DNA of 64,000 nucleotides, taken from Candidatus Binatus soli. GTDB taxonomy: Bacteria > Desulfobacterota > Binatia > Binatales > Binataceae. The DNA is taken from NCBI GenBank assembly GCA_002479255.1, contig DLMJ01000007.1, forward strand, positions 1 to 64,000, in the 5' to 3' direction. A model generated the notes under the pieces. It saw nothing but the letters and a program-made list of their open reading frames with translations. It ran no database searches and was not told the DNA's origin. Position numbers and translations under genes: made by a program. Of this stretch, positions 26,167 to 35,832 are shown piece after piece; within the stretch, counting starts at the first letter, position 1; every line of letters begins with the position of its first letter.

Positions 26167-26289
26167 GGCCGGGTCTCCCGCTGCTGCAAGGCGCCACAGA
26201 TTGGAGGCATGGCGGCGCCGCTCTCGATTCAAAAGTTACTCGCGCGCGTGCAAGCTGTCCATCGGAGCGCCGGATTCTCCGCACCGCGG

Positions 26290-27063
26290 CTACTTTTGGA
26301 ACTTGCGAAAATCCGGCGTGCGCCGCTCCATGAACGCGTTGCGTCCCTCCATGGATTCTTCGGTGCGGTAGTAGAGTCCCAGCGAGATTCCGCCCATCGC
26401 TCCGATTCCTTTGATGTGGTCGGTTTCGGCGTTGAACGAGGCCTTGGCGATCCTGATCGCGGTAGGGCTCAAGGCCAGAATCTCGCGTCCCCAAGCGCGT
26501 GCCTCGTCCATCAACTGCGCGGCGGGCACCACCTTGTTGACCAGGCCCATCTCCAGAGCTTCCTGCGCCGAATACTGGCGGCACAGGAACCAAATCTCGC
26601 GCGCTTTTTTCTCGCCGACCAGACGTGTCAGGTAGGCGGTGCCGAATCCGGGATCGACGCTGCCAACCCGCGGGCCGACCTGGCCGAAGCGGGCGGTATC
26701 GGCCGCGATAGAAAGGTCGCAGATTATGTGGAGGACGTGTCCGCCGCCGATTGCGTAGCCGTTGACCGCGGCGATAACAGGCTTCGGAATGTCGCGGATG
26801 ACTTCGTGCAGCGCTTCGACGTCCATCCCGCCGCGATAGCCTCCACCGCTGCGCACGGCTTGATCACCGCCCGAGCTGAAGGCGCGGTCGCCGGCGCCGG
26901 TCAGAATCACCACCCCGATCGAGCGGTCTCGCCAGGCGTCCCTAAAGGCCTCCACCATCTCGTCCACGGTCTCACCGCGAAACGCGTTACGGACCTCCGG
27001 ACGGTTGATTGCGATGGTGGCGATCCCGTCTTGCTTCTCGTAGATGATGTCCTCAAATGCCAT
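26290..27063 (-). CDS. Crotonase-family hydrolase/synthase, BadI/MenB-like
   Basis: About 257 aa from ATG 27063, with AAGGAG upstream; an ATG at 27105 is less likely. The order NRPEVRNAFR, then RAFSSGGDQ, then AIGGGHVLHIICDLSIAADTARFGQVGPRVGSVDPGFG closely follows BadI (2-ketocyclohexanecarboxyl-CoA hydrolase) and MenB (dihydroxynaphthoyl-CoA synthase). The SSGGDQ motif and the GPRVGSVDPG loop are shared by those two rather than ordinary enoyl-CoA hydratases. No other men genes are nearby, so ring cleavage in alicyclic or aromatic acid catabolism is the better guess. Confidence 0.85.
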   Translation of the reverse strand: MAFEDIIYEKQDGIATIAINRPEVRNAFRGETVDEMVEAFRDAWRDRSIGVVILTGAGDRAFSSGGDQAVRSGGGYRGGMDVEALHEVIRDIPKPVIAAVNGYAIGGGHVLHIICDLSIAADTARFGQVGPRVGSVDPGFGTAYLTRLVGEKKAREIWFLCRQYSAQEALEMGLVNKVVPAAQLMDEARAWGREILALSPTAIRIAKASFNAETDHIKGIGAMGGISLGLYYRTEESMEGRNAFMERRTPDFRKFQK

Positions 27064-27132
27064 CTGCGTCTCCTTCAGCCGCGGCGCACGCGACCTTTGC
27101 GCCACGACGTCTATGCTATTGCAATTCCACAG

Positions 27133-28077
<945 letters not shown>

Positions 28078-28185
28078 GCAAACTCTCCTTGGACCGCTCG
28101 TGATCGACAGTGCCCGGCGACGATCCAGAACTCAGCGAGATACTTAAGTTAGGCGGGCCTGATAGGCAAGCGCCGGCGCGCGCCG

Positions 28186-28947
28186 CTAGTTCGCGAAACG
28201 GTGAAAGCGGGCGCGCCAATGCGCGCGGAACCAGGGCTCGCCGTCGCGCGTGCCGTACACGTCGGCGTTGACCATCATGTCATCGCCGCCGATCCGGCAG
28301 TCGAGGTTGGTGGCTTCGTCAACCGCAAACGTTGCCGATCGTGACAAGCCATCGCTGTGGGTTTTATATTCGTCGAAATATAGCCGCGAGCGCATCGCCG
28401 CGTAGGCGCGGCCGTCGGTCGTAATCGGCACCACGTTGCCATGCGGATTGACAATCTTCTCGCTCGGCGCGACGCCGGTCTCGGTAAACGTGAGCGTGAA
28501 CGGCTGATCGCGGACGCGTTTGTAGCACAGCCGGTAGGTCTTCGGGGTCCAGAAACCGATTTTGTGCGCGCCCGGTTCGCGCCTGATCCAATCGAGTTGA
28601 TTCACCTGTCCATCCCAGCATCCGCGGAACACGGCAGGCAGAGCAGGAAGCGCTTGCGCCGTCATCGGCGCGACGTTCACGGGAGCAGGCGGGGGAGATG
28701 GGACGGGTTGGAGCTGCGCGGGCGCAGGCCTCCACAATTCCTGCGGCAGCAATTGAATCGTGTCGCCATTATCCCCGCCGGAGGGCGCCCACGAGGTCGG
28801 CGGCGGCGCCGGACGCGTTGGAATATTCGGCTGATTCTGCTGCGCGGGTCCGGGGACCTCGAGCGTTGACTGCGCGCGAGCGGACCGAATCCCAATCGAA
28901 GCCAGTCCGCAGGCGAGCGCACATAATATAAGAGTGCGGGTCCGCAT
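28186..28947 (-). CDS. Exported hypothetical protein with proline-rich linker
   Basis: A 253-aa protein with a signal peptide (about 1-25, ending ARA), then a Gln/Pro-rich linker (about 26-105), then a globular domain of about 145 residues with Cys-containing segments FRGCWDGQV, YRLCYKRV and NLDCRIGGDD. I do not recognise the family. It is probably periplasmic. Its upstream region faces the divergent thioesterase gene. No operon partner is evident. Confidence 0.65.
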   Translation of the reverse strand: MRTRTLILCALACGLASIGIRSARAQSTLEVPGPAQQNQPNIPTRPAPPPTSWAPSGGDNGDTIQLLPQELWRPAPAQLQPVPSPPPAPVNVAPMTAQALPALPAVFRGCWDGQVNQLDWIRREPGAHKIGFWTPKTYRLCYKRVRDQPFTLTFTETGVAPSEKIVNPHGNVVPITTDGRAYAAMRSRLYFDEYKTHSDGLSRSATFAVDEATNLDCRIGGDDMMVNADVYGTRDGEPWFRAHWRARFHRFAN

Positions 28948-29084
28948 CGAGCAACTATTCTATTATACTTGAATGCATATCGAGTGCCGCGGATTCTGGC
29001 GACTGCGCCGTAGATTGACCGCGAAGCGACAGCTACCATCGGGAAAAGTTCGCAACAGTTTCCCATCAATGCCGGCCGAGGAAG

Positions 29085-29822
29085 ATGAGCGATCAGAATG
29101 TGAATTTCGAAGCAGCGTGGGCGATCAGCCAGGCGCCGGCGACCGGACGCCGCGCCCAGGCGCATCGATTGGCCAATGCGATGCGGCGGGTGATCGACCA
29201 CTTGGTGCAGGTCGCCGCGCCTGAGGAAGACTTGTCAGCCGCCGCCGACGCGTTGGAGCGCTACGCCCGGCGTTTGTCGAAATATCCGATCTCGCGCAGC
29301 TACGAGGGGTTTGCCGAGAGCGCCAACGCCGGCGACCCGCGCGCGTTCTTCGATCACAGCCCGCTGATTGGAATCGCAAATCCGCTCGCGCCGCCGATTC
29401 GGCTGGCCGTGCTCGGCGACAAGGTCGAGGGCCGCGGGACGTTCGGCGTCGCATATGAAGGTCCGCCGGGACACGTGCACGGAGGATTTCTCGCCGCCGC
29501 GTTCGACGAGGTGCTCGGAATGGCGCAGTCGCTGACGGGTAATCCCGGCATGACGGGGACGCTTACGATTCGTTACCGGCGGCCGACGCCGTTGCTGACC
29601 GAGCTTACCTTCGAGGCGTACGTCGATCGCGTCGAGGGGCGCAAGATATTCACCCATGGAACATTGTCAGCGAACGGTCTGCTGACGGCAGAAGCCGAGG
29701 GACTGTTCATCGCAGTCGGGCAGGAGCGCTTCGCCGCGATGGCGGCGCTGGTCACCGACCGCGCAAATTTGGAGGATGAAAAAAATCCGCGGGAAAGACC
29801 GCGCCCGAGAATTAAGGATTAG
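29085..29822 (+). CDS. Hotdog-fold thioesterase (PaaI/HGG-type)
   Basis: A 245-aa protein. The C-terminal half (about 110-230) carries the hotdog signature GPPGHVHGGFLAAAFDEVLGMA followed by TIRYRRPTPLLTELTFEA, as in PaaI and THEM4-type thioesterases; HGG lies around residue 131. The N-terminal 80 residues are helical and of unknown role. It would hydrolyse acyl- or aryl-CoA thioesters, useful beside the acyl-CoA catabolic genes. The start codon may be the ATG at 29085, as GAGGAAG lies just upstream. Confidence 0.85.
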   Translation: MSDQNVNFEAAWAISQAPATGRRAQAHRLANAMRRVIDHLVQVAAPEEDLSAAADALERYARRLSKYPISRSYEGFAESANAGDPRAFFDHSPLIGIANPLAPPIRLAVLGDKVEGRGTFGVAYEGPPGHVHGGFLAAAFDEVLGMAQSLTGNPGMTGTLTIRYRRPTPLLTELTFEAYVDRVEGRKIFTHGTLSANGLLTAEAEGLFIAVGQERFAAMAALVTDRANLEDEKNPRERPRPRIKD

Positions 29823-29970
29823 GCAGTAGCCGGAGGGAACCTATAGTAAGGACTACTCAATTGAGCATGCGCAGCATTAGCGCGTGTATCGCGATATACT
29901 ATCGAGAGAGTAATAAGATCGCGAATCAATTGGCGACTGGCTATTTGCAGTTCACGCTTATGACTACACG

Positions 29971-30000
29971 GCGGCCTTCCCCGCAGATGGGGAAGGCCGC
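29971..30000. other. Perfect 12-bp hairpin below the small membrane-protein operon
   Basis: Arms 29971-29982 and 29989-30000 pair perfectly with a 6-nt loop. It lies downstream of the 38-aa gene on the minus strand, but no T-run follows on either side, so it may be a transcript-end stabiliser rather than a rho-independent terminator. The rest of 29823-30036 shows nothing convincing. Confidence 0.5.
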
Positions 30001-30036
30001 TTGCGGCGTCGCCGTCGGATGCATGGCCGACCGAGA

Positions 30037-30153
30037 TTACCGCTCGGCCTTTGGCCTCTTGTAGTAGGGCTTGGCGGGACCCGCGATTATCGCAATCGCA
30101 ATAGCCACTCCCGCCACCAATGATATTGCTTCCAGCAATGATACTCCCATCAT
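30037..30153 (-). CDS. 38-aa single-span membrane peptide
   Basis: The gene encodes MMGVSLLEAI..., with an initial hydrophobic stretch rich in Val, Ala, Ile and Gly (about 4-26) and a short cytoplasmic-type basic tail, YYKRPKAER. Start could be the ATG at 30153 or the adjacent ATG at 30150; a TTAGGAGC ribosome site lies 4 to 7 nt upstream. It is separated by 46 nt from the 57-aa gene above it and is probably co-transcribed from the sigma54 promoter at 30415. No family recognised. The combination of a good ribosome site, a coherent helix and operon context makes it a real gene. Confidence 0.65.
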   Translation of the reverse strand: MMGVSLLEAISLVAGVAIAIAIIAGPAKPYYKRPKAER

Positions 30154-30199
30154 TTTGCTCCTAATTCACCTTCTCGTGCGTGGTACGCGATGCATCGAT

Positions 30200-30373
30200 T
30201 TAGAGGCCCACGAACGAGAGAACGATGTACGCCAGCGTCAGGAATGCGAACGCCGCACCGGGCAATTCGCTGAGCAGACTGTTTTGCGCGATACGATTGG
30301 CGGCGACAGTCTCGGTCTGCTCCCTTATCTGCTGAAAACCTGCGAATCTCTGACTAATCGTGGTAGCAGCCAT
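30200..30373 (-). CDS. 57-aa membrane protein under a sigma54 promoter
   Basis: Translated from the ATG at 30373 with a strong CAGGAGGCAAGG ribosome site. Residues 1-33 are polar and probably amphipathic (MAATTISQRFAGFQQIREQ...), and 37-57 form a hydrophobic C-terminal helix. This tail-anchored layout differs from a signal peptide. The predicted sigma54 transcript start lies about 31 nt upstream. I do not know this family. Together with the 38-aa gene it forms a two-gene operon with no other function in sight; possible roles include a small subunit of a respiratory or transport complex encoded elsewhere. Confidence 0.7.
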   Translation of the reverse strand: MAATTISQRFAGFQQIREQTETVAANRIAQNSLLSELPGAAFAFLTLAYIVLSFVGL

Positions 30374-30414
30374 TTTCCTTGCCTCCTGTAAAAATTCGTC
30401 GTCAGCATGGGTAG

Positions 30415-30430
30415 AGCAAGGCCGATGCCA
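30415..30430 (-). promoter_or_regulatory. Sigma54 promoter of the small membrane-protein operon
   Basis: The minus-strand sequence TGGCATCGGCCTTGCT has TGGCA and TTGCT at the exact -24/-12 spacing (GG and GC invariants in place). The predicted transcription start is near 30404, 31 nt before the ATG at 30373. Confidence 0.75.
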
Positions 30431-30484
30431 AGGACCGAAGCGTTTATTTCATTGGATTATTTCCGACAGATACAGTCTTGATTA

Positions 30485-30521
30485 TTTGCGATTCGCAAAA
30501 TATTTGCCGCGAGTCGCGAAA
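30485..30521 (-). promoter_or_regulatory. Pair of palindromes, candidate enhancer sites
   Basis: TTTGCGATTCGCAAA (30485-30499) is a perfect 15-nt palindrome. CGCGAGTCGCG (30508-30518) is a second, sharing the core GCGA-N-TCGC. Their centres are 21 bp apart, two helical turns, and lie about 90-110 bp upstream of the predicted sigma54 start. This matches the usual placement of activator sites. The core differs from the TTTCA-AAA-TGAAA sites at 16860, so a different activator is expected. The remaining sequence to 30775 shows no further signal. Confidence 0.6.
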
Positions 30522-30775
30522 CCTCCGCCATTTGCATAGAGGCCGTCGCTCAAGTCGGCTCATCGATGCGAAGCAGCCGAGCGACTGCATGCAGCGCGAT
30601 CACGTCGTCAAGATTGCAGCTATTGTTACGAACGCGTTACGGACGCGGCGGCATCGCGATGGCTCCCACGGCGTACACGACGGCCCGAAGTCGAGCAACG
30701 TGTAGGTGTGGGTCATTAGCCGTCCGACGCGCGAGCGCCAGTTTGGGTTGACCGCGTGGCCGGACTCGGCCTTTA

Positions 30776-32194
30776 ATGCCCGTCATGGTTGGAATTGTTT
30801 CTTACGGTTCGTACGTTCCGTACCGACGCCTCAAGCGCTCCGCGATCGGCGCCGTCCTCGGCACGCCCGCCGGCAAGGGCGAGCGCGCAATAGCGAGCTT
30901 CGACGAAGACAGCGTATCGATGGCGGTCGAGGCGGTTCGCGACGCCCTCAAAGCCGCGCCGCCCGGCGACGTGCAGGCGCTCATCTTCGCAACCACGACG
31001 CCGCCCTACGCGGAAAAACTCAGCGCCGCGGTGATCGGCGCAGCCGCGATGCTCCCGGCGGAAATTCGCGCATCGGATATGACCGGCTCGGTCCGCGCCG
31101 GATTGTCTGCTCTGCTGCAAGGCGCCGATGCGATTGGCGGCGGCGCCAAGCGCGCGCTCGTCGCGATCGGTGATTGCCGACTGGCAGCGCCCGAGGGCAA
31201 GGCCGAGCAGACGAGCGGCGACGGCGCGGTCGCTTTCGTGCTCGGTTCGGAGGGCGTGATCGCCGAAATCGAGGCGAGCGCCTCGCTGACGCGCGAGTTC
31301 CTGGACAGCTGGCGCGCGCAGGGCGAGCGTTTTTCGCATTCATGGGAAGAGCGCTTCACGCTGACGCAGGCGCATTCTCCGCTGCTCGGTACGGTGATCA
31401 AGAACGTGCTGGAGAAGGCGAAAGTCGCGCCGGGCGATCTGTCGAAGGTAATCCTCGACGCGCCCAACGCCCGCGCGGCCGACGAAATCGCGCGTGCGCT
31501 CAAGATCGATCCCGCCAAATTATCAGATTCATTTGCCTTGACGGTCGGACAAACCGGCGCCGCGCACGCGGGCCTGATGCTCGCGGCCGCGCTGCCGTCC
31601 GCCAAGCCGGGAGACAGGATACTCGTCGCGACGGTGGCCGACGGCGCCGATGCGATTTTGCTCCGCGTCACGCCGGCCAACGCCGGCTTCAAACCGGTGC
31701 GTTCTGTCGGCCGCATGATCGAGTCCAAGGGCGACGTGTCTTACGCCAGCTATCTCAAGTGGCGCGAGATTCTGCCCACCGAACCGCCGCGACGTCCGGA
31801 TCCCGACCGGCCCGCGGGACCGCCGATGATGCGCTCGGAGAAATGGAAGTTCGGTTTTGTCGGTTCGCGATGCACCAACTGCGGGACTCCACAGCTTCCG
31901 CCGCAGCTGGTCTGCGTGAAATGCCATCAGCGCGGCAAGATGGAACCCTATGGATTCGCCGACCGCACCGCAAAAATCGCCACCTACGCAATCGATCGCC
32001 TCGCCTATTCTCTCAATCCGCCGACTGTCAACGTCGTGATCGACTTCGCCGGCGGCGGCCGCTTCGTGTGCGAGATGACCGACTGCGAACCCGACAAGGT
32101 CGCGATCGGCGACGAAATCGAAATGACGTTTCGCCGGCTCTTTACTGCCGCCGGCGTCAATAACTATTTCTGGAAAGCGCGCCCCAGGCGTTAA
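30776..32194 (+). CDS. HMG-CoA-synthase/KAS III-like domain fused to DUF35 zinc-ribbon OB-fold
   Basis: A 472-aa protein. Residues 1-330 have the thiolase fold of HMG-CoA synthase relatives. The usual catalytic Cys segment is replaced by SDMTGSVRAG (about 100-109), with no cysteine. Residues about 355-465 are a DUF35 module with zinc ligands Cys366, 369, 380 and 383 and an OB fold. In archaea, thiolase, HMG-CoA synthase and DUF35 form a channelling complex, and here two of these are one polypeptide, 17 bp upstream of a thiolase gene. Missing the nucleophile, the first domain may be a structural or altered-chemistry subunit. The start is ATG 30776 or 30785. Confidence 0.85.
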   Translation: MPVMVGIVSYGSYVPYRRLKRSAIGAVLGTPAGKGERAIASFDEDSVSMAVEAVRDALKAAPPGDVQALIFATTTPPYAEKLSAAVIGAAAMLPAEIRASDMTGSVRAGLSALLQGADAIGGGAKRALVAIGDCRLAAPEGKAEQTSGDGAVAFVLGSEGVIAEIEASASLTREFLDSWRAQGERFSHSWEERFTLTQAHSPLLGTVIKNVLEKAKVAPGDLSKVILDAPNARAADEIARALKIDPAKLSDSFALTVGQTGAAHAGLMLAAALPSAKPGDRILVATVADGADAILLRVTPANAGFKPVRSVGRMIESKGDVSYASYLKWREILPTEPPRRPDPDRPAGPPMMRSEKWKFGFVGSRCTNCGTPQLPPQLVCVKCHQRGKMEPYGFADRTAKIATYAIDRLAYSLNPPTVNVVIDFAGGGRFVCEMTDCEPDKVAIGDEIEMTFRRLFTAAGVNNYFWKARPRR

Positions 32195-32211
32195 GGCCGA
32201 GGAGAACATCA

Positions 32212-33396
32212 ATGGCAAGCAAAGGAATCAAGGACCGCGTCGCGATCGTCGGGATGGGATGCACCAAGTTCGGTGAGCTTTGGGACAAGGGGACGGACGA
32301 CCTCCTTGTGGATGCCGCGTACCAGGCCTTTGAATCGGCGGGCATCGAGCCCAACGACGTTGACGCGTACTGGCTCGGCACCATGGCGTCGGGAATCTCG
32401 GGCCTGACGCTCTCCGAGCCGCTCAAGATTCAGTACAAGCCGGTCACTCGCGTCGAAAATATGTGCGCGACGGGATCGGAGGCGCTTCGGCAGGCGTGCT
32501 ACGCGGTCGCGTCGGGCGCGTTCGACGTCGCGATGGCGATCGGCGTCGAGAAGCTCAAGGACTCGGGCTACTCGGGATTGGTGATCAACAATCCGCCCAA
32601 CGACGGCACCGAGGGCAGCATGACAGCGCCCGCGTCGTTCTCGCTGCTGGCGCCGGCGTACTTCAAGAAGTACGGACTCGACCCCGACAAGGGCAAGGAC
32701 GTGCTGACGCGGATCGCATGGAAGAATCACAAGAACGGCGCGAAAAATCCCAAGGCGCAGTTCCAGAAGGAAGTGTCGCTCGAGACAATCAAGAACTCGC
32801 CCAAGATTGCCGACCCGCTCGGAATCATGGATTGCTCGGGCGTGTCCGACGGCTCCGCGGCGGCGATCGTCGTCCGCGCCGAGGACGCGCACAAGTACTG
32901 CAAGAATCCCATCTACATAAAGGCGTTGTCGTTCATCGCGGGGCCGGCGGAAGGACCGCTGTCGCAGGACTACGATTTCACGACCTTCAGCGAGGTCGTC
33001 GCCAGCGCCAAAGACGCGTACGCCCAGGCCGGCATCACCAATCCTCGCGAACAAATCAGCATGGCCGAGGTCCACGATTGCTTCACGCCCACCGAACTCG
33101 TGCTTTACGAGGATTTTGGCTTCAGCCCGCGCGGGACCGCATGGCAGGACGTGATGGACGGGTTTTTCGATCTCGAAGGCAAGCTGCCGGTCAATCCGGA
33201 CGGCGGTCTCAAGTCGTTCGGCCATCCGATTGGCGCGTCGGGCCTGCGCATGATGTACGAGATGTGGCTGCAGATACGCGGTGAGGCGGGACCGCGTCAG
33301 ATCAAGAATCCGAAACTTGGACTGACGCACAATTTAGGCGGCGCGCCGGGCCGATGCGTCAGCTTCGTGTCGGTGGTCGGCAGCCAGGTCGGATAG
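32212..33396 (+). CDS. Thiolase family (SCP2-type) acetyl-CoA acetyltransferase
   Basis: A 394-aa protein. Catalytic Cys85 is in ENMCATGSEAL, and the C-terminal segments GGLKSFGHPIGASG and HNLGGAPGRCVSFVSVVG provide the other active-site His and Cys. The spacing and absence of a classical loop domain place it in the SCP2/archaeal-type acetyl-CoA acetyltransferases that work with DUF35 proteins. The gene follows the HMGS-like/DUF35 fusion after 17 nt with an AGGAG site, so the two very likely act together in a beta-ketoacyl-CoA or steroid/isoprenoid-type pathway. Confidence 0.92.
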   Translation: MASKGIKDRVAIVGMGCTKFGELWDKGTDDLLVDAAYQAFESAGIEPNDVDAYWLGTMASGISGLTLSEPLKIQYKPVTRVENMCATGSEALRQACYAVASGAFDVAMAIGVEKLKDSGYSGLVINNPPNDGTEGSMTAPASFSLLAPAYFKKYGLDPDKGKDVLTRIAWKNHKNGAKNPKAQFQKEVSLETIKNSPKIADPLGIMDCSGVSDGSAAAIVVRAEDAHKYCKNPIYIKALSFIAGPAEGPLSQDYDFTTFSEVVASAKDAYAQAGITNPREQISMAEVHDCFTPTELVLYEDFGFSPRGTAWQDVMDGFFDLEGKLPVNPDGGLKSFGHPIGASGLRMMYEMWLQIRGEAGPRQIKNPKLGLTHNLGGAPGRCVSFVSVVGSQVG

Positions 33397-33425
33397 TCGG
33401 AGCGCGTCTCTTTCCTTGATCGATA

Positions 33426-33459
33426 AAAACGGCCGGCATCGTCGAATGCCGGCCGTTTT
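33426..33459 (+). terminator. Rho-independent terminator after the thiolase gene
   Basis: A perfect 14-bp stem (33426-33439 with 33446-33459), 6-nt loop, A-rich on the left and TTTTCTTT on the right. It closes the fusion/thiolase operon. Confidence 0.9.
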
Positions 33460-33474
33460 CTTTGCGCGACTACG

Positions 33475-33768
33475 ATGCAGAACGCCGCTCCATTACTCAA
33501 ACGAATAGCCACCGGCGTAGTCATTTTAATATGTGTTCTATACGCCGGCGAATTTATTTCAGTTAAGTATAGAATTCCCGCGAGTCGAGAGCCTTTCGGA
33601 ACCGTGCAGATCAATAAGTATTACGCGGTGCCTCAGAAGAACGGCAAGACCGAGTTCGAACCGGGCGAGCCGGAGACGCAGACCTGTGTCAACACGATAT
33701 TTCCGCACCTGGGTTACAGTCCGTGCTGGTACGTCAAACGGCATAGAAACCAGCAGATAAATCTCTGA
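33475..33768 (+). CDS. Small conserved membrane-anchored hypothetical protein
   Basis: A 97-aa protein with one N-terminal hydrophobic helix (about 10-28), then a polar domain with two Cys (ETQTCVN and YSPCWYV). The segment FGTVQINKYYAVPQKNGKTE and the closing region resemble a widespread family of hypothetical proteins in Acidobacteria and Proteobacteria, recognised from memory. No function is known to me. It starts 15 nt after the terminator, so a separate promoter is needed, none of which was evident. Confidence 0.65.
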   Translation: MQNAAPLLKRIATGVVILICVLYAGEFISVKYRIPASREPFGTVQINKYYAVPQKNGKTEFEPGEPETQTCVNTIFPHLGYSPCWYVKRHRNQQINL

Positions 33769-33846
33769 CGCCGCGCCCCAGGCAACTCCCCTGCCAATCA
33801 AACCGGCCTCATCCTTAACTCGGAGGCGCCCAGGTTAGTGCGCCAT

Positions 33847-35832
33847 TTAGCTTAAGCAGATTCGATCACAGGCATCGCGTCCGGGCCATCGGGAACATCC
33901 GTTCACCCGAAGCCGGTTCGCCCCGACCGCCACGCTCATCGCGGCGTGCGCCGCGTCCACCGTGACCTGAGCGGCTTCCCCGTCGGCGGGGCAGATTACC
34001 TGCAGGGGCTTTTTGAAGTCCGCGAAGGCAGTGATTGAGGCGGTGATCGAGGCTTTACGCACGCCGGTAAGCGAGCGTTCCAAGGCCTCCATGGTCTGGC
34101 GGTATCCTTCCTCGATAATACGCGAGTAAACCTTCCATTCGAGCATGCCGACTTCCGGCAGGCGCGGGTTGATGATCAGGTCCGCGTGGGTGCGCTGATG
34201 TCTGAGCAGCGCGTCGCTGCTTACAGTGCCGGCCCGCATTAGCAAACTAATGATATTGGGTGCGCCGCCGCGCTGTGCGCGCAGTAAGCGCCAGAGCGTC
34301 TGCTCTTCGAGATCGTCGAAGTGCGATTTGAGCGGGTGATCCTGTCCCACATCGACACCGACCACCAGCCCGCGATGCATCGTGCTCATCACGTCCACCG
34401 GCAGGTTGTTGAGCACTGCTCCGTCGGCCAGGAAATGACCATCCGCGGTGACCACCGGTGTTAGGACACCCGGCAAGGACGCGCTTGCGCGCAGCGCCCG
34501 CCATAGTGGTCCGAAACGATGAGTCACCTCGAGCCCGGTGGTCAGGTTCGTCGAGGTACAGTAGAACGAGTGCCAGCACTCCTCGATCAGAGCATCGCCG
34601 AATAGCTCGCGCAGGCTGCGTGAGAGCTTGCGTCCCCGGATCAAGGCGAACAGCGGAAGCGTATAATCGTTGAGCGGATTGGTGTCGACCAAAGCGCGGC
34701 GCAGATGAGCGATCATCTGAGGCTCGTCCCATTCCAGCGCCGCCGCGGCTGCGATGATTGCGCCCATACTGGTGCCACCAAAAAGATCGAGCGGAATGCC
34801 GGCAGCGCGAAACGCGCGTAGCACCCCAATATGGGCGAAGCCGCGCGCGCCGCCGCCGGAAAATACGATCCCCATCGAGCGGCCGGAAACCAGGCGAGCC
34901 AGCCGCGCGAAGTCATCCGCGTTGCCTTCGCGCACGTGGATAGGGAACCCCGCTCTCAAGCACTGGAGCATCTGTTCAACCTGGAACACGGCCCGCCCTT
35001 GTGAAGCGTGCACGACTACCAGATCAACCATTTCGGGGCTGATTCGGCGGGGCACCAGCCCGGCGATTTGCAACTCGGTAGGCGGACTGCAAACCGCATC
35101 GGCGACCAGGATGACGCGGTCAGCTTGACGCATGCATAAACTCGTCCATTGTGAAGCCGCCGGGTCGGCTTGATACAGGAGCAGATCGTGCGCTTCCTCG
35201 ACGGAAGTAAACCACTCGCTGCCGCGATCCGACGAACTGCCGTCGGCCACGAACGCTCGAACTCCCAGGCCCTTGAACGCGGCTGCCAACTGGCGCGTGA
35301 AGTCGCCCGCCAGAGGACCGGGCCCGAGCGGAACGAGAGCAAGCGTGCGCGCGAGGGGCAGCGATCGCCGGCCATGCGAGGTCTCGCGCAAACGCTTGAC
35401 CAGCAGCCGAGTCACGAAGCTGAGGATACGCGGATGACGGTCGACGAGGCGTTCGAAGGCGTCCCTTTTCAGGCCGACCAGTTCCGCGTCGCGCAAGGCC
35501 GCGACAGTAGCGGCGCGAGGGTCGCCTGAAAGCAGCGCCATTTCACCTACCGTCTCGCCGGGAGTAATCTGCGCTACCGTCATCACATCGCCGTGCGCGT
35601 CGGTAGCCAGCACGCTCAGCCGTCCCGACAGGACGATGTACAGAGCGTCGCCCAACTCGCCCTCGACAAAAAGAACCGAGCCTGCCGGGAGGCCGATCCA
35701 GAGCATTTCCGCCGCGAGCGCATCGATCTCGTGCTCGTCGAGATCCTCGAACAGTTCAAGCGCGGCTATCCTCTCGCGCAGAGAGCCTGTGGCCGCTCCC
35801 AACTGCTGTGTGTCGTTGAGTTGCGAGCTCAT
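33847..35832 (-). CDS. cNMP-binding domain plus patatin-like phospholipase
   Basis: A 661-aa protein. Residues about 20-150 form a cyclic-nucleotide-binding domain (EGELGDALYIVLSGRLSV, GETVGEMALLSGDPRAATV). A central domain (about 160-310) resembles the region linking cNBD and patatin in bacterial neuropathy-target-esterase homologues. The patatin domain has GGGARGFAHIGV (oxyanion), GGTSMGAI (nucleophile Ser) and the Asp of DGAVLNNLP. It should deacylate phospholipids and be regulated by cyclic nucleotide. It lies divergent to a class III nucleotide cyclase with a 432-bp gap, suggesting the cyclase supplies its ligand; that link is inference. Confidence 0.92.
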   Translation of the reverse strand: MSSQLNDTQQLGAATGSLRERIAALELFEDLDEHEIDALAAEMLWIGLPAGSVLFVEGELGDALYIVLSGRLSVLATDAHGDVMTVAQITPGETVGEMALLSGDPRAATVAALRDAELVGLKRDAFERLVDRHPRILSFVTRLLVKRLRETSHGRRSLPLARTLALVPLGPGPLAGDFTRQLAAAFKGLGVRAFVADGSSSDRGSEWFTSVEEAHDLLLYQADPAASQWTSLCMRQADRVILVADAVCSPPTELQIAGLVPRRISPEMVDLVVVHASQGRAVFQVEQMLQCLRAGFPIHVREGNADDFARLARLVSGRSMGIVFSGGGARGFAHIGVLRAFRAAGIPLDLFGGTSMGAIIAAAAALEWDEPQMIAHLRRALVDTNPLNDYTLPLFALIRGRKLSRSLRELFGDALIEECWHSFYCTSTNLTTGLEVTHRFGPLWRALRASASLPGVLTPVVTADGHFLADGAVLNNLPVDVMSTMHRGLVVGVDVGQDHPLKSHFDDLEEQTLWRLLRAQRGGAPNIISLLMRAGTVSSDALLRHQRTHADLIINPRLPEVGMLEWKVYSRIIEEGYRQTMEALERSLTGVRKASITASITAFADFKKPLQVICPADGEAAQVTVDAAHAAMSVAVGANRLRVNGCSRWPGRDACDRICLS

